Below are positions 62,547 to 64,000 of a stretch of DNA of 64,000 nucleotides, one piece after another. The position numbers were made by a program, and so were the translations under genes. The notes beneath the pieces are model-generated. The model worked only from the letters and a program-made list of their open reading frames with translations, did no database searches and was not told where the DNA came from. Numbering within the stretch: position 1 is the stretch's first letter; every line of letters starts with the position of its first letter. Where the stretch lies: NCBI GenBank assembly GCA_016838895.1, contig JAEKNU010000002.1:107825-171824 (forward strand), in the 5' to 3' direction. This DNA is from Chloroflexota bacterium (GTDB lineage Bacteria > Chloroflexota > Anaerolineae > Anaerolineales > Anaerolineaceae).

Positions 62547-62686
62547 TATGATCCACCACCAGAAGTAACTGGCGCGCCTGCAATGAGAGAGAAAATAATT
62601 AAAGAGCCAACAGTAAATGCAATACGTATTGTCTGGCTGTCATATTTTGATGTAAACAGAATGGATTTATTAATGAGGGTTTTCAT
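62546..62686 (-). CDS. Small single-helix membrane peptide (46 aa), unknown
   Basis: A 46-codon ORF beginning MKTLINKSILFTSKYDSQTI, then a hydrophobic helix (IAFTVGSLIIFSLIAGA) and ending in PVTSGGGS. GGAG lies 10 nt before the ATG. The TAG stop overlaps the GTG of the DUF5317 gene by one base, strong support for real translation. The polar N-terminus, one helix and Gly/Ser-rich end would suit an exported or membrane peptide. I know no homologue. It opens the unit peptide-DUF5317-NHLP-like protein, just after a terminator. Confidence 0.6.
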   Translation of the reverse strand: MKTLINKSILFTSKYDSQTIRIAFTVGSLIIFSLIAGAPVTSGGGS

Positions 62687-62750
62687 ATTTATTCAACTCC
62701 ATGTTTTTTCTTATTATGAAGATCGGGAGTCTCAAAATAGGCTCAAAAGA

Positions 62751-62776
62751 AAAAAACACCGCTATTGCGGTGTTTT
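62751..62776 (-). terminator. Intrinsic terminator after the SARP-like gene
   Basis: AAACACCGC (62754-62762) pairs with GCGGTGTTT (62767-62775), 4-nt loop; on the minus strand T7 follows. It lies only 3 bases after the stop of the regulator gene and separates it from the 46-residue ORF. Confidence 0.88.
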
Positions 62777-62778
62777 GG

Positions 62779-63972
62779 CTAAAATTTCATTAAAGCTTGG
62801 TGTAGTTTTCTGGTTTTTTGAGAAGGCGGGGCTTCCAACTCATCCAGCAGGTGTTTTTCACATAGTTTATAGAGACGCTCTACCTCCATACGATTGCCGC
62901 TGGCTGCCTGGGCACGCATAGCGGTGCGATAGGCTTCCTCCTTGCAGGGATCATTTTTTAATATCTCTTGTGATATTTCTATAGAAATTGGAAAATTCTC
63001 TTGCTCAAAAGCAGCTTTACTGATTTCTTCCAATATTTGTAAAAAAAGTTCATGTAGCTCAGTTCGTTCTTGCCTAATCCATTTAGCGTCCATATCCGGA
63101 AGATATGGCCCCTTATATAATTTTAATAAACTTTTATAAAGTTTGAATATTTCTTCCCACTTAGTTGCCTTCTGTATAGCAACCACCTCTCTTCTAAAAT
63201 CCCCGGCATCAAAACGAAAATCCATATTTTTATTGAATACGTAGCGTTCTCCTTCCAGAAGAACGGTATCTTTTCCAATGGCGTGACGGACGCGATAAAT
63301 GGCATTTTTAAAATGGAATTTTAATTCCTGTTCAGAATCTTCGGGCCAGAGTAATAATCCAATTTCTTCTTTGGTGAGCCCTTGTGGTTTGGATAGAATG
63401 AGGAAGAAAAAATCACGGGCAGATTGGGTTTGCCAATCAGAAGAAGTTAACCATTGTTCATTAAATTTGACTTTCATATCACCAAGTGTGATGATTTCTA
63501 ATCTGGCTGGTGCAAATGGCACAAGAGTTGTTTTTCTGCGAATTCTGCGGCGCAGAACAGGAATTCTTTTTTGGTAGGAATCTACTAAAGCAAGCCATTG
63601 CTTTAGGTATTTTGTATCTTGATATTGATTTATCAAGTTTATAATTTGTTTATATTCTCTTAGGCCAGTGGGTAATAAGACAAATTGATTTTCTGGTATG
63701 AGTAAATTTTTTTTCAATAGTTCTGAAATATTTTTTATTTCCTCATTGTTACCTAATTGTAAATATGTTAGCAATGTATATAAGCAGTTTTTGCCAAGTA
63801 ATGCTTTATACTGATTTGACAAAAAGAAATTTAATGTTTCCAAAAAATATTTCAATGCTTTGGAATACTCTTTTTGATAATAATGATCTAACCCTTGTGT
63901 AAATGTAATTAGGTTTTCTTCATATTGCAAAATCCGGCCCATGCCGCACAGTAATTCCGGAGTATGTCGCAC
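62779..63972 (-). pseudogene. SARP/BTAD-type transcription regulator, 5' end probably cut by an insertion
   Basis: Readable as 397 codons. The C-terminal ~240 residues are an OmpR-like winged helix (LTKEEIGLLLWPED, then HFKNAIYRVRHAIG) plus a BTAD helical domain (YKGPYLPDMDAKWIRQERTEL, EEAYRTAMRAQAASGNRMEV), as in AfsR/SARP activators. The N-terminal part is TPR-like helices. Large Chloroflexota members have an NTPase ahead of this. Here the first ~10 codons (from 63942 on) are encoded by repeats that look like a transposon end, so the true 5' part is probably missing or displaced. A fusion ORF with a new start is possible. Confidence 0.65.
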
Positions 63973-64000
63973 AGTGATTCCGGGGCAAGCCGCACACTCA
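63942..64000. mobile_element. Terminal repeats of an IS21-like insertion sequence (partial, predicted)
   Basis: From a TG at 63942 there are direct repeats of about 23 bases: TGCCGCACAGTAATTCCGG..., TGTCGCACAGTGATTCCGG... and a third start, AGCCGCACACTCA, at the window edge. IS21-family ends begin with TG and carry such multiple repeats. Base content is more GC-rich than the gene it adjoins. The transposase genes would lie beyond the window. Confidence 0.5.

Noticed and set aside
63936..64000. Short direct repeats at the window edge as a CRISPR array
   Set aside because: Units of about 23 bases follow one another with no spacers between them, and the TG-start form fits a transposon end better.

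Overview
The window looks like a chromosomal segment of a moderately AT-rich anaerobic bacterium, most likely a member of the Chloroflexota (class Anaerolineae or a close relative). The reasons are inferential. They are a SecA and a four-domain S1 protein with lineage-style extensions, a DUF5317 membrane protein beside a small NHLP-like (nitrile hydratase leader-like) protein, a BTAD/SARP-type regulator, a LiaF/PspC membrane cassette, a sodium-pumping methylmalonyl-CoA decarboxylase, and no outer-membrane genes. No rRNA, tRNA or CRISPR array was seen.

Layout: 1-4.4 kb holds the 3' end of secA, rpsA, an M19 dipeptidase and a small membrane protein. 4.4-8.1 kb is an operon of two M16 peptidase-like proteins, acpS and a metallophosphoesterase. 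A small conserved protein at 8.1-8.4 kb is transcribed leftward from a promoter overlapped by two LexA-type dyads. 8.6-11.8 kb carries frr, uppS, cdsA and glpX. 11.8-15.6 kb is a DUF58/transglutaminase pair. 15.7-18.5 kb has an acyl-ACP thioesterase and two membrane proteins. 18.7-23.1 kb is a leftward SIMPL lipoprotein plus a five-gene LiaF/PspC-like envelope cassette. 23.3-26.5 kb holds a DUF4037 protein and cysK-cysE behind a leader that reads as a cysteine-codon attenuator.

26.5-33 kb is mixed housekeeping (CAP/LysM protein, CBS protein, surE, YitT, era, glycosyltransferase). 33.1-35.5 kb is tsaE-tsaB-rimI-udg. 35.5-42.5 kb is a surface-glycan block: a CotH/beta-helix protein, a Wzm/Wzt ABC exporter and two glycosyltransferases. 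42.5-44.7 kb has DUF951, an M50 protease, a TyrA-like protein and a GIY-YIG protein. 44.7-50.9 kb, leftward, is a UvrA2-like ATPase and the mmdA-D-C-B sodium pump. 51-56.2 kb carries an exported beta-helix protein behind a structured leader, a DUF3048 lipoprotein-like protein and a DppA peptidase.

56.2-60.5 kb is a tightly packed RNA-modification operon: a TGT-like enzyme, two tandem proteins of the ArmA/RmtB/FmrO 16S rRNA methyltransferase family, and an RsmF-like m5C methyltransferase. 60.5-64 kb, leftward, contains an HD-GYP phosphodiesterase, an NHLP-like small protein, DUF5317, an untracked 46-residue membrane peptide and a SARP/BTAD regulator whose 5' end runs into repeats resembling an IS21-family terminus.

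Regulatory signals recur. Four genes (tsaE, DUF951, era, the TGT-like gene) have a -10 hexamer exactly 6 nt before the ATG, as expected for leaderless mRNAs. Many operons end in clear intrinsic terminators. The best candidates for something undescribed are the cys attenuator, the paired methyltransferase operon, the LexA-box small protein and the DUF5317/small-peptide locus. All pairings and family calls were made by eye.
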